A stretch of DNA of 64,000 bases from Turnera subulata (lineage: Eukaryota; Streptophyta; Magnoliopsida; Malpighiales; Passifloraceae): contig JAKUCV010007814.1 in the NCBI GenBank assembly GCA_028386065.3, positions 101,057-165,056 of the forward strand, written 5' to 3'. The position numbers and the translations under genes are program-made. This document shows positions 21,370-36,086 of this stretch, piece by piece. The notes under the pieces are model-generated. The model ran no database searches, was not told the DNA's origin, and worked only from the letters and a program-made list of their open reading frames with translations. Each line of letters opens with the position of its first letter. Position 1 is the first letter of the stretch.

Positions 21370-22222
21370 TTATCTATTAATCTTGCTCAAACAGGACATA
21401 TAATCCAACTTTTTTCATAATCTTTTCTCTAATCCTCTCTTAATATTCCTTATCAAGCATTTTTTCTAAGGAAAAAAAATATTAAAAATTAACCAATGCA
21501 CAACCCCAGGAGACCACCACCACCACCTCCATGAACCACCACCACCACCCCCTCTTCAGCCCAAAGTTCACCGGATTTCAGCCCAAAAGTTCCCCCTTTT
21601 CTCACCAATCACCCCTAGCACCCCTCCCTCAACCCTTGCACAGTTGCACGCATCCGGCCTCAATATATAACAATCTGCCACCATCAAGTACCAATTCGCC
21701 ATCGTCAACAAGAACATTAACCCAATAGCAATCAAAAACCCACAAACACATAATTAAACAAAACCCAAAATTAATGCTGTAGAGCGGAGACCATGAGTAA
21801 AGAAGAAAGAAAAGGAAGATGAACGGCAGTGGCTTATCAGACGGCGACACAAGACCACCACAGAAGCGTGCCCGTGTGCGCAGTGGTGATACCCTTGTGT
21901 GTTTTCTGGCGAAGAGGAGGAGATTTGGGGGGGGGGGGGGGGGGCAGACTTGAAGGGTGTTGAGAGGAGGAGATGGTTAGGTTGGGGGTGGGAGTAGAAG
22001 AAGAGAAAGGATATAGATTTTTTGAATTTGCAGTGAGGTACGGGGAGATAGATGAGGGAAGATGAGAGGATGGGGAGGATGGTGGTGGTGATTATTGTTT
22101 TCTTGTTTTTTATTTTTTTCTCAGGAAAAATGATTGTTAAGAAAGTATTAATGGAAATTATGGAGAAAAGTAGGATCATGTCGTGATTATTCCCATTATA
22201 ACCATTATGATTATAAAATAAA
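21370..22222. other. Spacer with CCACCA and poly-G tracts, no credible gene
   Basis: Contains CCACCACCACCACC near 21510-21550 and an unbroken run of 18 G at 21927-21944. A 141-codon minus-strand frame exists (22179-21754) but is low-complexity with no recognisable domain. Confidence 0.5.
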
Positions 22223-22825
22223 CTAGCCCACGGGCTTGTATATTAATTAAATTTAAAAAATAATTAAACATTTTAACAATTATTTTTAGACATTTGTTAT
22301 CTAATATACTTCAATACATTTTAAAGAAAAACTTGCACATAATTTTTCCCAAAATATGTAACTATTTTATTTTTTAACCTATTTATGAATTCATAAAGGG
22401 GTTTTTATCGGATAAGAATTCATAAAGTAGAAAAAATATTATCTAAAAGATAATATCAACGCACTCCCAATTTTTATTGTTTACTTTGTTGTATGGACAT
22501 ATATATAAGAGTTTAATTCGATAATAGAGTCTTTTTAAAAGTGAACAGGTAAGGAATATAAGAATTCATATAAGAGTTAAATTCTATTAAAGGGGCAATA
22601 TGAGAAAAGTATAGGAAAAATATAGGATAGTTTAATAAGAGTGCAATCCTAATTAGTTTTGTTTATTAAACTTTTGGATAATTATATTTGTCATTTTGGC
22701 CATAAGTCAAAAGCTGATTGATTAAAACTAATCCTAAAACCCTCCACATGGCATTGAATGAAGACGTAAAAAATCCTATGTGTCAACACCTGGTGAGGGT
22801 ATCAGCTTTACATATATATAATAGA
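22223..22825 (-). mobile_element. Short non-autonomous Helitron
   Basis: On the minus strand it starts TCTATTATATATATG...GCTGATACCCTCACC, matching the first 60-80 bases of the large Helitron (14695 onward), including ACACATAGGATTTTT. It ends AAGCCCGTGGGCTAG followed by T. It is flanked by A and T as expected. About 0.6 kb, no coding capacity, opposite orientation to the large copy. Confidence 0.75.
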
Positions 22826-23232
22826 TAACCTTCTTAATGTTTTTACTTAAGGAGAAAATGAAGGAGGTAAAGTAGGATGTAGGATATAATTTGATTAATT
22901 TTTTATTTTATTACAATCATTATTACAGTAAAATAAATAACATTTTAAAGAAGAGACAAAATTAAGGGAGAGAATTTAGGAGTAAAACTAGGTACTAATA
23001 TTTGTCAATCCAAATATCTCATTATTATAATCATTATGATTAGTAAATGTGGTTTTAAAATTTATCTGGAATATGTTTAAAAAATTATTTGGAAGAGGTT
23101 CTTTTTAAGAATTAAAAATTTTCCCAATATTTTAAGAATTATATTAAAGATTATAATTTGAACTATGGATACTTTTTTCCTAATCCAACGTGTAAATAAA
23201 AGATTTGGTTTTTCTGAAATAATAAAAATTTT

Positions 23233-23562
23233 GGTTTAAGGTTTACGATTAGGGATGTTTTGGGTCATTTAATTCTTCGGTTGAACCTCTTGAACCGGGT
23301 GACAATTGTTGGGATAGTGAGTTGGACACACATCTGCCACATGGACCTAAAATGACGTCGTATCGTGGTTATACAACGTCGTTTTGAGCAACGGGCAGTA
23401 GCCCAATTCGGGACAGCATCCACGCCAGCACATGCCCCGCCCGAGACCTATGACTGACCTGCCCGCTAAAACTCAAGGTATATAAATGTCTCGAGAAAAG
23501 TTATAGGTACACGATTGACCCAATGCAAGAAAGTCGGGTATCAATTGTACCAAAAACCCGAG
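23233..23562. repeat. Right member of the ~330 bp inverted repeat pair
   Basis: Reverse-complement counterpart of 14060-14400. Shared blocks include CAACGTCGTTTTGAGC, GAGACCTATGACTGACCTG, GGTACACGATTGACCCAATG and TTGTACCAAAAACCC. Confidence 0.65.
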
Positions 23563-23696
23563 AAATTTTAAAAATAAATGGTGGCTTAAAATTCCATAAT
23601 TAACCTCTTATATCCTAAAAAATAATTTATAAATAAAGATATCTATATAATTTAAAAATAATACCAATCGTTTCTCTCCCTTCCCTTTAATAAATA

Positions 23697-23735
23697 CTAG
23701 ACCGCTCTCCCGTGTTACACAAGGGCAACATGATG
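23697..23735 (-). other. Possible third Helitron 3' terminus
   Basis: On the minus strand, CCCTTGTGTAACACGGG (hairpin) then AGAGCGGTCTAG and T. It fits the Helitron 3' rule. I could not find a matching 5' TC end, so the element extent is unknown. Confidence 0.4.
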
Positions 23736-24154
23736 TCTTGTTCGTATGTGCATTAGATTTTTATTAATTTTGTGTATTTGTCATATGATATACATAATTT
23801 TTAATACAAATCAATAAAAATTATTTTATATAATTATAAGGACTTATATAAAATAAATAAATTCAAAGAGTATGAATTTACAGCGTGATTTTATAAGGAT
23901 TTGCATTTAAAATAAAAATTTGAGCCAAGGAATCGAAAAAAATCCAAATAATAGAACTTTGGAAAATTTTCAGAGTGATTCATATTATGTATCTTTTTTA
24001 TATATCTTTATCATATGTATAGCTGGTTCCGCCTACACAGGGTTCCAACTTGAGTCCTTGTGTATATGAGAAATTACCGAGGTAAAATTTGGATTAGTTG
24101 GGATAAAATTCTGGACACTGAATAAACAATCAAATAAAAATAATGAATAGATAA

Positions 24155-24155
<1 letters not shown>

Positions 24156-24212
<57 letters not shown>

Positions 24213-24243
24213 GTAGTAGTAGTAGTAGTAGTAATAGTAGTAG
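24156..24243 (+). repeat. Compound microsatellite (AAT)n(AGT)n
   Basis: About 19 AAT/TAA units run directly into about 10 TAG units. Likely length-polymorphic. Confidence 0.9.
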
Positions 24244-24757
24244 GCTTAGTATGGTGAGAAGAAGTTTATGGTAGTGAATCGAAAACGTAAACGAAAACGA
24301 AAACCCAAAACCTTCCTATCTGTGATAGAAAAAAAATCGCTAAAAAATTCAGACTAAGGATCGTGGTACTCTTTCTCAACCAAACCCTGGCCAAAGTCTA
24401 GAACTTAATTTTTAATAGTATGAATATATAATTGATGAAAAAAATAGAGAGTATACGTGGACGATATGGAAAATACAGATACTAAATACACAAAGAAACC
24501 CTTTATCTATTTGGATTCATCTTGCATATAAAGGTGCCCCATGCCATCTGTTGACCACATATGACGTGAGGAAGGTAATCAGGTTGTCCGTTATGCTTTG
24601 AAGATGATCCTCTAACGAAAAGGAAACCATATATGATATACATATGTATAGGAAAAAAAAGTAAATTAGATTGGCAATGTAAAAAAGATAATTTAAATTA
24701 GGAATGTTATTGAAAATATGGCTAATTTCAATTAAAATCATCATGCTAATTTCAAAA

Positions 24758-27700
24758 TGTAACAGCCCGGGTAAAAATTTGGATTTTTACCGGGACTGTA
24801 AAAGTCTTTTTACGGTGATTTACCCAAAGAATTAATCTTGGGTAATTAATTCAAGGTAAATCGAGCGTTGTTTTTCGTAACCGAGTCTTTTCCCGCGCTC
24901 GAGATTTTTCCGTGGATTTTACGGACCAAAGTCGGTATTTTTCGGATCCCAGAATCCTCAGAAAACACACCGGAAAGTCTATTGCAGTTATTTTCTGGTC
25001 CGGTTTGGACACGCCTGAATAATTGGGGCTCAATTATGCAGGGCTGCCATTTCCTGTACGCCCGTGCGTGCCTCTCTTTTTCCCTGTGAACCCGTGTTGC
25101 CACCCATTTCTATATTCTTTTGCTCCCGTGAACCATGCCCGAGACCACCTTCCTCTCCTTCCTCTTCTTTACTTCTTTTTCCCCGAGGCCCGTTGTCACG
25201 CCCCTGCCTAAGCGCGACCGGCAAGGCATCGTGTGCACCCACATCGTGCCACAGGCACCCTAAGGCCTATACTCGTCCTCACAGAAATTCGTTGCCTCTG
25301 CCTAGCGGGTTACTAACTCGTAATATGCGCAGCGTATCGGAAGCAATAATCAAATGCAAAGGCAACATACAGAAACTAATTGTATCAAAAATCCATTTCC
25401 ACTATTGTTATAAAATTCTTGCTACAAGGGGGCACTAACTCTTTTCAAGACATAACCTCTTTAGTGTTTAAATACACTACAATAATGAAGAAAACTAGCT
25501 CGGCTATATCCATTGACCTACTTCCTATACTCTCTTCCTCACACCTGCAAGACAAGGGGAGGAAATAGGGGGTGAGTATAAACTCAGTAAGCAAATGTGC
25601 AGACAAGCAATAACCACCCAAAGCATGCAAAGCATAGCAAACATGCCACCAATCAGCAAGGTATCCAGTCCTCCGTGATCAGGCCCACGGGTAAGCGAAG
25701 TGATGTACTCCGGGCCTACTTGCATGTCTAGGCAGCCATGCACAAATGCACAATCATATCCCACAACCCCACGTACGAGGCATAACCGAATAGCCAACAA
25801 TGTGCATATGGCTTGCTACCGAGGCACACACAGCGCCCTTCGTAGCACCACCCTTTGGACAAGCGGATCCCACACCACAATGACCCAACCTGTCAATAAT
25901 ACCAAGCGGGAATAATCCTCCGCAAGGTTCCATAACCTGTCATGTGGCGCACATCACAAGTGCCCACCAATCTCACGGTACGTACAAGCCCCGCTTGCAC
26001 TACCCACATGATCCATTGGCCAACGATCTCCATGAATGCAATGACGCAAATGCAAATGATGCACAGCCCCTTGGGCACAACCAGCAAGCCAACCATAAGT
26101 CAATAATCAATAACACATGCACCAGAGGTGCTAACAGCAAGCCAACCAAGCAATTGGGCCATCTACCCAGCAAGCACACAATAGCAACTATCACAAGTAC
26201 GCATCACCTACTTACCTAGCACTTTGGCACAACCATACCAATCATTCCTTCCCTTTGGAGCCCTTGGGCATCTTGGGATCATAATCCCTTGTCACAAACA
26301 TATAAAGTCACATCATAACCCAAGCACAGCAAGCATAGCATGTAAACCACAATCTAATTACACAACACTTATCTATCCCCAAATCGGGCAGAAGCTGCCC
26401 TGTACCAACAGTGACTTAAACCCGAAATACAAAACCCTTAAAGTCAGAACAAGCTTCGGTCCTCAACATAAGAGTTTTAGAACTTCCTCTTATCTTTCCA
26501 TAGCCACCAAGAACACCAAATTCAAAACCGTCTAACTCCAGTTATGGCTCCTGCATCAACTCGGGGTCAAGCAGCTGGACTCCTGCATACCAGTCCATTT
26601 GGAGAAAGCCTAACTCACTCATTTCAGCTTCCAAATCCACCCAAACGGTGCCATATGAAAGCTAGGGATGTTAGCTAACCATAGGCGTTAGTTTCACTCA
26701 ATTCCAACCGGTGGTTTGGCCTGAATCCTTATTTTAGTGGCCAGGGGTCTGTCTGGCCGATAGCAGAAACCCTAGGCTCACCTCTCCTCCTTTCCCCTCT
26801 TTTCTCTCTCTCTCTCTCTCACACCTACCAGGATTTAGTTCTGATCAGAATGAGTGAGAGGTGCCTAGTTTCACCCCTTAAGTGATGGTAAGTAGGTGAC
26901 TAAGCACCCACCTCATGCTTGTTTCTCATCCAATTAGTTTGTGGCAACCAACCTGCTAGCTTGCACACCCAAACCACCAGCAGCTTATTCCCGAGCCACA
27001 CATCTCATTCTGGTTGGTCAGTTTGGCTAATTACGTATTTACCCTCATCGAGCCCAATTGTGCACCGACGGGCACCCCGGTGCCCCGTTGTGCACCAATT
27101 GTGCCAACCCGAGCCAACGGGTATCTCATTTGGGCAATTGTGCCTCCAATGCACCAATTGCACCTAATTATATATTCCTAACATAATCCATCACTTTATC
27201 GACTGATTAATAAAGGCGAGCACTCGGTATCCCCTAAATAGGTCAACCGTGCCATCGGGTCACCACGAACCCATTTGTGCACATTAGGCCAAGCCAATGC
27301 GCACCATTGTCCTCATTCTACTACTAGCACGTGTTACCGATCCAAAACCCATAGTATCATGTACACATGAAATATGAGCATCACGCACAAGATACCGAAT
27401 ACACGACCCAACTAACAAGAATGTCCTCGAAGGACAAGTAACACCCGGCTCTCATCAAACAAGTATCCCCCTAGGTACCTAGGTGTACCCGGGGTATCAC
27501 ACCCGTGAACCACCTTCACCCACACAACAAGACATCATCACCACCACAGCCGTAGACGCCACCTCATCCTTCCCCACTGCCAGACGTCGCCCGCCTTCAC
27601 CAGAGTTGTCGTGCCCCTACAGTCGCCGTCCAAGTCGCGACAACCCGACGAGCAAACCAACACGCCACCACCGAGACCGCCGGCCACCACCGTCCCTACC

Positions 27701-28950
27701 ATCTTCTCCTTCCTTCACGCGTGAATCGGCCGAAGACCAACTCCACCTCACGCGACGCCGGGACGACCTGCAGCAGCGACCACCAGCGCGTCACTGTCGT
27801 CGCCTTCCCTCGGCTGTGACTCGCCACACGCAGAACCCGACGCCGCTGTGAGGAGATCCGTACCCGACGACGAGCAGGCCGCCTCGCTCCTCCTCCTTCG
27901 CGCCGTCAGATCCGTCACCTGCAGACCACCGTCGCACGCCTCTTTTGCAGCCGCCTCCATCCCGTCGTGCCGCCACCCTCTGGACGCGTCGCCTTGCCTC
28001 GCCATCCCGTGCCGCGCCGCCGTTCTGCCAAGGTGAGCCTTGGGTTGAAGACGACCCGGATGTGGGTCGCGGGTTGCGGGTTGACCCGGTTTGGGCAGAT
28101 ATGGATTGTGGGCTGGTGTTTGTGGGTTGTGTGTGTGTGGGCTTGGTTTTGGTTTGGGCAGGTTAGATTAGAGTTGGGCTGTGTCGCTGGGCCTATTGCG
28201 CGGGCCGACACCTGGGTTCCTGTTGGGGCCCTGGATTGGCCTGTGCAAGGATCTGGGCTGGCACTATTTGGCCCAGTCCGAAAATTAAAAAAATAAAAAT
28301 ATATAAAAAAATATAACAGTAAATAAAATCTGGATATATACTCTTTGAGTATATTTTGGAATATATATACATATGTAAGTGTAAGTGACTAGTTTCTGGA
28401 AATTTATTTTTGGAATAGAATGTATATTATAGTAAATATTTTTAAGGAAATAAAACTATGAAAATAATAATAAATAAATATATATAAATATATTATGGAA
28501 TATGAATTTTCTGGAAAATATATATATAGTATATGGTTTATATCTTTTGAAAAATTATTAATACTTGGTAAATAGTTTGATAATATACACTATGGATATA
28601 TTTCAAAAACATATGAACAACTAATTTCTCTAGAAAATTATATTATGGTAAATAATAATCATGGAAATTTATGATATTAATTCTTCTGGAAATTGGTTAA
28701 ATATTTTCTGGGAAGTAATATAATTATATAGTGTATGATTATATCCTTTGAAAAATTATTATAGAGTAAATAATTTCAGAAAAAGATATATATACTAAGA
28801 AAATATTTTAGAAAATATATATATACGTTAACGTAAATAATTTTGGGAATAACTTTTGGAGATATAATTTTGTAACCTTATATGCATACGATATATTCTC
28901 GGAAAAAGGTTTAATTATGGTAAAAAATGATAATAAAGGATATGAACCGG
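24758..28950 (+). mobile_element. Left part of a Tekay-like gypsy LTR, carrying a nested solo LTR
   Basis: It starts TGTAACAGCCCGGGTAAAAA, as does the 3' LTR at 36103. Shared landmarks follow in order: GCTCGAGATTTTTC, GGATTTTACGGACCAAAG, TATTTTCTGGTCCGG, CAAGGTGAGC (28029), GACGACCCGGATGTGGGTCG and GGCTGGCACTATT. Similarity to the 3' LTR is clear but far from perfect. It loses similarity near 28950, where RPS15 upstream sequence begins; the rest of an LTR (30975-31290) lies beyond the gene. The five bases before it (CAAAA) do not match those after the 3' LTR (TCCAT). The region 28290-28950 is AT-rich LTR sequence without a gene. Confidence 0.7.
25194..27501 (-). mobile_element. Solo LTR nested in the gypsy LTR
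   Basis: Flanked by a perfect CCCGT duplication (25189-25193 and 27502-27506). On the plus strand it reads TGTCACGCCCCTGCC...CCCGGGGTATCACA. On the minus strand it starts TGTGATACCCCGGGT and ends GGGGCGTGACA, as plant gypsy LTRs do, so I place it on the minus strand. It is 2308 bp with no internal domain. Short ORFs inside are not coding. Confidence 0.75.
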
Positions 28951-29131
28951 GATGGGTTTACTTCGCAGTATTGCCAAACAAACTAGCATCTTAGCATTCC
29001 TAAAAAGATAAATACAACACACTCTACCCAAGCTCAAAACTTTCGTACTACACACACTACACCCGCCCAAAAAATCACAAGCAGAGCCGCCGCTTCTCCG
29101 TTTCGCCTTCTCGATCTCTCAGCATCATCGC

Positions 29132-30766
<1,635 letters not shown>

Positions 30767-31293
30767 AGATCATGCAGCGTCTCTAGCAACTTTGGCCGCC
30801 TCTCTGCATTGTCAATAATTTTTTTGGCATCGTTGCCTATGTTCTTCTTAATTAGAACACTTGTTTTTCTAGTGCTTGAACATGGTTAACCACTTTTACA
30901 TTTCTATCTAGCGTTTGGACATGGTTAGCTACTTTGTTAAGTTTGATCGCTGGTAAACCTCCTTTTTGGGTGTTTGTCATGCCCGCAGGTGAGGGTTATT
31001 TTTGGTACAGATTTGATGCATTCCAGACAAGCTACGGCGTTATTCCTTGGACAGCATAGGTTGCATCAGTGTCGCATACAGTGTCTTTGTGAGTTGTTAA
31101 GTCTTCCGCTGTGCATTATTTTGCTATTGTTGGGCCATTGGGCCGGTTATGTTGTTATTGATGTTTTTATTTTGGGTTGTTGAGCCCGAGTTTCTGTTGT
31201 ATACACTGTATGCTGGGCTTGGTTTGGTTGGGTCGTCACAGTTCCGGCACGTGTTTACTGTGTACGGTAAATACGGGTCGGGGCGTTTCATTT

Positions 31294-31305
31294 TGGTAGC
31301 GGAGC
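31294..31305 (+). other. Primer binding site of the gypsy element
   Basis: TGGTAGCGGAGC begins four bases after the LTR end. It is the same variant used by the copia elements at 49919-49931 and 61337-61349. Confidence 0.65.
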
Positions 31306-31407
31306 GGGTTGTAGGTCCTTGGTTGTTGTTTGATTGTTTGTGCATATCCTGCTCCACATGTTATAAATATGATACTTATGCATACATCTTCATATAGGCA
31401 GGACGAG

Positions 31408-34400
31408 ATGGATCCAGCTGAGGGACACCAGCATGCCGCCCAACAGCACTTGGAAGAGGACCAAGTGTCAATCGGTCAACCGCATGCCGCCCAACAGCAC
31501 TTGGAAGTGGACCAAGTGTCAATCGGTCAACCGCATGCCTACGTGGACGAGCCACATGTCTACGATGGGGTACCGGGTATGCCATACCAGATGTCCTTGC
31601 AGATGATGCACATGATGACACAGATCCTTCACCGACAGATAGCTGGGGGACCAGTCGAGGACCCTCTTTTCACCAAGCTATCTGAGCTTGGAGCTGAGCC
31701 ATTCTCAGGAGCGACCGACCCTCATGAGGCGGACGAGTGGTTACGCCAGATCGCCAGGGTCATGCTTAAGATCAAGTGCAAAACCGACCAGTGGGCGAAC
31801 TATGTCGCTTCTCTTTTCCGTGAGGAAGCAGTAACCTGGTGGGAATCTACCACAAGAGACCTGCCGAAACCAGTGGTGATGCCATGGGCTGAGTTCACGG
31901 CCATGTTCAAGGACAAGTTCATTACTGAAGAATTTCAAGAGCGCATGCAGCGCGAATTCCTGGAATTGCGCCAGGATGCTATGACCGTGACGGAGTACGA
32001 GAAGAAGTTTGATCGCCTGTCCCTGTATGTTGGAGATCTGGTAGCAACTACCAAAGCCAGATGCCAACATTTCTGGAGAGGTTTGCATCCTGACATCCGA
32101 GCTATCATGGGATGTAAGGATTTTGCTGGTTATCAGGACATGATAAGGGATGCTTAGAAGTCCGAAGTTACCTGGCGTGATCAATAGGAGTATCCCCAGA
32201 AGAGGAGTGCACCGCAGGTTCCACCTAGTCAGAACAAGAAGCCATATGTACCTGCCGCTAGTGCACCTGTAGTTGGACGTGGACAGTATCAGCAGATGAC
32301 CTATGGACGTGGTTGGACTAACAACTGCGGAGTTCCGGCTGGAGGATGGAGTGGACCTGGAGTGACTAGTTCTGGAGACAACCGCTTCCGACGCCCCATA
32401 TCAGCAGTCAGATGTTTCGAGTGCAACGAGTTGGGACATTACCGTTATGCATGCCCAAAGCTTGGGAGAGTCAGTAACTTTGCACCGGCAGCAACAGTTC
32501 AGGCCTCTGTGGCTAGTGTGCCAGGTGGATCTAGAGCACAAGGACAAGGTCAGGGTCATGGTCGTGGTTGTGGTCGTGGGAATCCTTCCGCAAGGACCCA
32601 ATCTGGAGCTAACCAGAGCACAGCAGTTCCTAGAGCTTTCGTCATCACCGCAGAAGAGGACCCTGATGCTGCTCAAGTCATAGCAGGTATCTTTACAGTA
32701 CTTGGTAGTGTTGCATTCATATTAATTGATCCTGGAGCTACATATTCCTTTATAGCTCAAACCTATGCTATGCAACATAACTGTGAAGATGTATCCTTAA
32801 AAAAACCGATGAGGGTTAGATTACCCGTAGGCATCATAGTGAGGCTAGATAGAGTTTGTAAGGATGTGCCGCTAGTGTTCGAGAACGAAACCTTTCCTGC
32901 TCGACTCATTGTCATAAACATGGGAGGATTTGATATAATCCTAGGCATGGATTGGTTGTCGAAGTATCAAGCCTTGGTGGATTGCCGAGCTAAGCAAGTG
33001 AGGTTGACATCCGCCGAAGATCGGTAGATTGTTTTGTCCAGAGTGGGGAGAACTACAACCATATGTAGGATCTCTGCTACCCAGGGCTACGAAGTGAAGC
33101 AACATGGTCCAGATGCTTTGCTGACTGACATTCCAGGCGGAGAGACACAAGACCCTACCCCGGAGGATGTATTAGTTGTGAGGGAGTTTGTTGATGTTTT
33201 TCCAGATGATCTACCAGGTTTGCCACCCGACAGAGAGGTTGAGTACACCATCGAGCTTGTACTTGGAGTTACACCTATCTCGATGGCACCATATAGGATG
33301 GCACCAACAGAACTTCAGGAGCTGAAGAAGCAGCTAGACGAACTATTGGAGAAAGGTTTCATCAGATGTAGTACCTCACCATGGGGTGCACCAGTTATGT
33401 TCGTGAAGAAGGATGGTAGTCTGCGAATGTGTGTAGACTATCGCCAGATCAACAAGATGACAATCAAGAACAAGTACCCATTACCGAGGATTGATGATCT
33501 TTTCGATCAGCTTCAAGGATCAACTGTGTTTTCAAAGATTGATCTCCGATCGGGCTATCACCAGATCAAGATTTCGGGGAAGGACATACCGAAGACAGTT
33601 TTTCGCACACGGTATGGCCACTACGAATTCACTGTGGTACCTTTCGGTTTTGACCAATGCACCGGCTGTATTCATGTGCTTGATGCACTTGGTTTTGAAC
33701 GAGTTTTTGGATAAGTTCGTTGTGGTCTTCATCGATGATATCCTCATCTACTCCAAGAGCAAAGAAGAGCACGAAGAGCATTTGAGGATAGTGCTTCAAA
33801 GGTTACGGGAGAAGCAGCTGTATGCCAAATTCAGCAAGTGTGAATTTTGGCTTGGAGAAGTTTCCTTCCTTGGACATGTAGTAGGCGGAGATGGAATAAA
33901 GGTTGATCCTGCCAAAGTTAAGGCTGTGTTGGAGTGGGAGCCTCCTAAGAATGTGTTCGAAGATAGGAGTTTTCCTGGCCTTGCAGGATATTATCGGAGG
34001 TTCATAGCAGGTTTTTCCTTATTAGCCAGTCCCATGACTAAGCTATTGAGGAAAGAACAAGCTTTTATTTGGAGCCCGGAATGTCAACAAAGTTTTGAGG
34101 AGCTTAAGAAGAAGCTGATTACGGCACCAGTGCTAACAGTACCCAAGCCAGGAGTGGAGTATGTGTTGTTTTGTGACGCATCAGGACTTGGTTTAGGAGC
34201 CGTGCTGATGCAAGAAGGACGAGTGATCGCCTATGCCTCTAGACAGCTAAGGACTCATAAGAAGAACTACCTGACTCATGATCTTGAGATGGCAGCTGTG
34301 ATTTTGGCTTTGAAGATTTGGAGACACTACTTGTTTGGAGAGAAGTGCCGAATCTTCACCGACCATAAAAGCCTCAAGTACATCATGACTTAGAAGGAGC

Positions 34401-36067
34401 TTAACCTGCAAAAAAGACGTTGGGTTGAGTTACTTAATGATTATGATTGTACTATCGAGTATCACCCAGGGAAGGCTAATGTGGTAGCTGATGCTTTGAG
34501 CCGGAGACAATCAGATGATTCCTCCATTAGTTACTCGATGTTTTCACTTATCGAGTTAAGGAAGTTGGGGGTTGACTTGACAGTGGATGGTACCGGAGCT
34601 TTGCTAGCACACATGAGTGTCAAGTCTAACCTAAGAGGATGGATAGTGGAGTTACAAGATAGAGATCCCGACTTGGTCAAGCTAAAGGAAGGAGTGAAGA
34701 GTGGAAAAAAGGACAAGTTCTGTATAGCAGATGATGGAGCACTGATGATTGGGAAACGGGTATGTGTACCCAATGTCAGTAACCTGCGTAGTCAGATCCT
34801 GGATGAAGGTCATATGACGCCGTATGCGATGCATTCTGGAAGCACCAAGATGTATCAGAACTTGAAGAGCCATTTCTGGAGGCCTCGCATGAAGAAGGAC
34901 GTAGCAGAGTATGTCGCTAGATGCATTACTTGCCAGCAGGTGAAAGCTGAACATCAGGCTCCAGCAGGCAAGAAGAGATCGTTGACAATACCAGAGTGGA
35001 AGTGGGAGATGATCACCATGGATTTTGTGATTGGGTTACCGATGATTTAGAGGCAGTATGATGCTATTTGGGTCATCGATGACCGATTAACAAAATCGGC
35101 TCATTTCCTCCATATCCACCAAACTGATACCATGGACACATTGGCGGGTAAGTATGTTGCTGAGATTGTGAGGCTACATGGGATTCCAAAGTTTATAGTG
35201 TCGGACAGGGGTCCCAAATTCATATCACGATTCTGGAAGAGTTTGCAAGCTGCATTGGGAACCAAGTTGAGTTTCAACACTGCTTTTCATCCTCAGACAG
35301 ATGGACAGTCTGAGAGGACTATACAGACACTGGAGGACATGCTTAGAGCTTGTGCACTTAACTTCAGTGGGAGTTGGGATAAGTATCTACCCTTGGCAGA
35401 GTTTGCATATAACAACGGCTACCATTCCAGCATTGGTATGCCACCTTTTGAGGCTCTCTATGGAAGGAAGTGTAGAAGTCCGGTATGTTGGGACGAAGAA
35501 GGTATGAGATTGATCGTTGGACCGGAGTTAGTCCAACAGACAGTGGACAAGATCCAGACGGTGAGACAGTGCCTGAGAGCTGCTTAGGATCGGCAGAAGA
35601 GCTATGCCGACAAACACCGATGTGAGATGGAGTATAACGTTGGTGAGAAGGTTTTTCTCAGAGTTGCACCCTGGAAAGGAGTGATCAGGTTCGGCAAGAG
35701 AGGAAAGATGAGTCCAAGATATATCGGGCCATATGAGATCGTGGAGAGAATTGGACCACTAGCTTACAGGTTGTCCTTACCTGAAGAGCTATCACGCATA
35801 CATGATGTATTCCACGTCTCCATGCTGAGGAGGTATCGATCAGACCCTAGTCATATTGTGGCCCCAGTGGATGTTGAAGTGGCAGAAGATCTCACCTACA
35901 CAGAAGTGCCGGAACAGATTCTTGCTCGAGAAGTACGGCAGTTGCGGAACCGTACCATTTCTATGGTTAAGGTCAAGTGGAGTAAGCATTTTGCTAACGA
36001 GTCAACATGGGAAGTCGAGGAGTATATGGGATCCCAGTATCCGCATCTCTTTACCAGTTCGGAGTGA
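31408..36067 (+). pseudogene. Gypsy gag-pol polyprotein, decayed
   Basis: Start at ATG 31408 (MDPAEGHQHAAQ). Gag: EPFSGATDPHEADEWLRQI and FITEEFQERMQREFLELRQD. CCHC knuckle: CFECNELGHYRYAC (near 32414). Protease: LIDPGATYSFI, with the catalytic D-S-G altered to D-P-G (near 32727). [22 protein letters not shown] and [10 protein letters not shown]. RNase [17 protein letters not shown]. Integrase: RCITCQQVKAEHQAP, IVSDRGPKFISRFW, TAFHPQTDGQSERTIQTLED. Then SPRYIGPYEIVERIGPLAYR and a chromodomain-like tail (VKVKWSKHFANESTWEVEEY). Six in-frame TAG codons end at 32157, 32187, 33027, 34393, 35050 and 35587, and an extra T in the run at 33648-33651 shifts the frame inside RT. No functional polyprotein can be made. 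Confidence 0.9.
31432..31533 (+). repeat. 51-bp in-frame duplication in gag
   Basis: Two adjacent 51-bp units encode HAAQQHLE(E/V)DQVSIGQP twice near the gag N-terminus. Length keeps the frame; the units differ at very few bases, so the duplication is much younger than the LTR divergence suggests for the element family. Confidence 0.8.
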
Positions 36068-36086
36068 ATTTCGGGGACGAAATTCT

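Noticed and set aside
21754..22179. 141-codon minus-strand ORF
   Set aside because: Low-complexity Ile/Thr/Ser/Pro sequence with a poly-Pro tract from the G run; no similarity recognised.
27483..28296. Overlapping Arg/Pro-rich ORFs before RPS15
   Set aside because: GC-rich LTR sequence with frames open on both strands; no domain.
31408..36067. TAG read as glutamine (recoded or suppressed stops)
   Set aside because: A frameshift and a damaged protease motif show decay, and the host genes use normal stops; CHG deamination is simpler.
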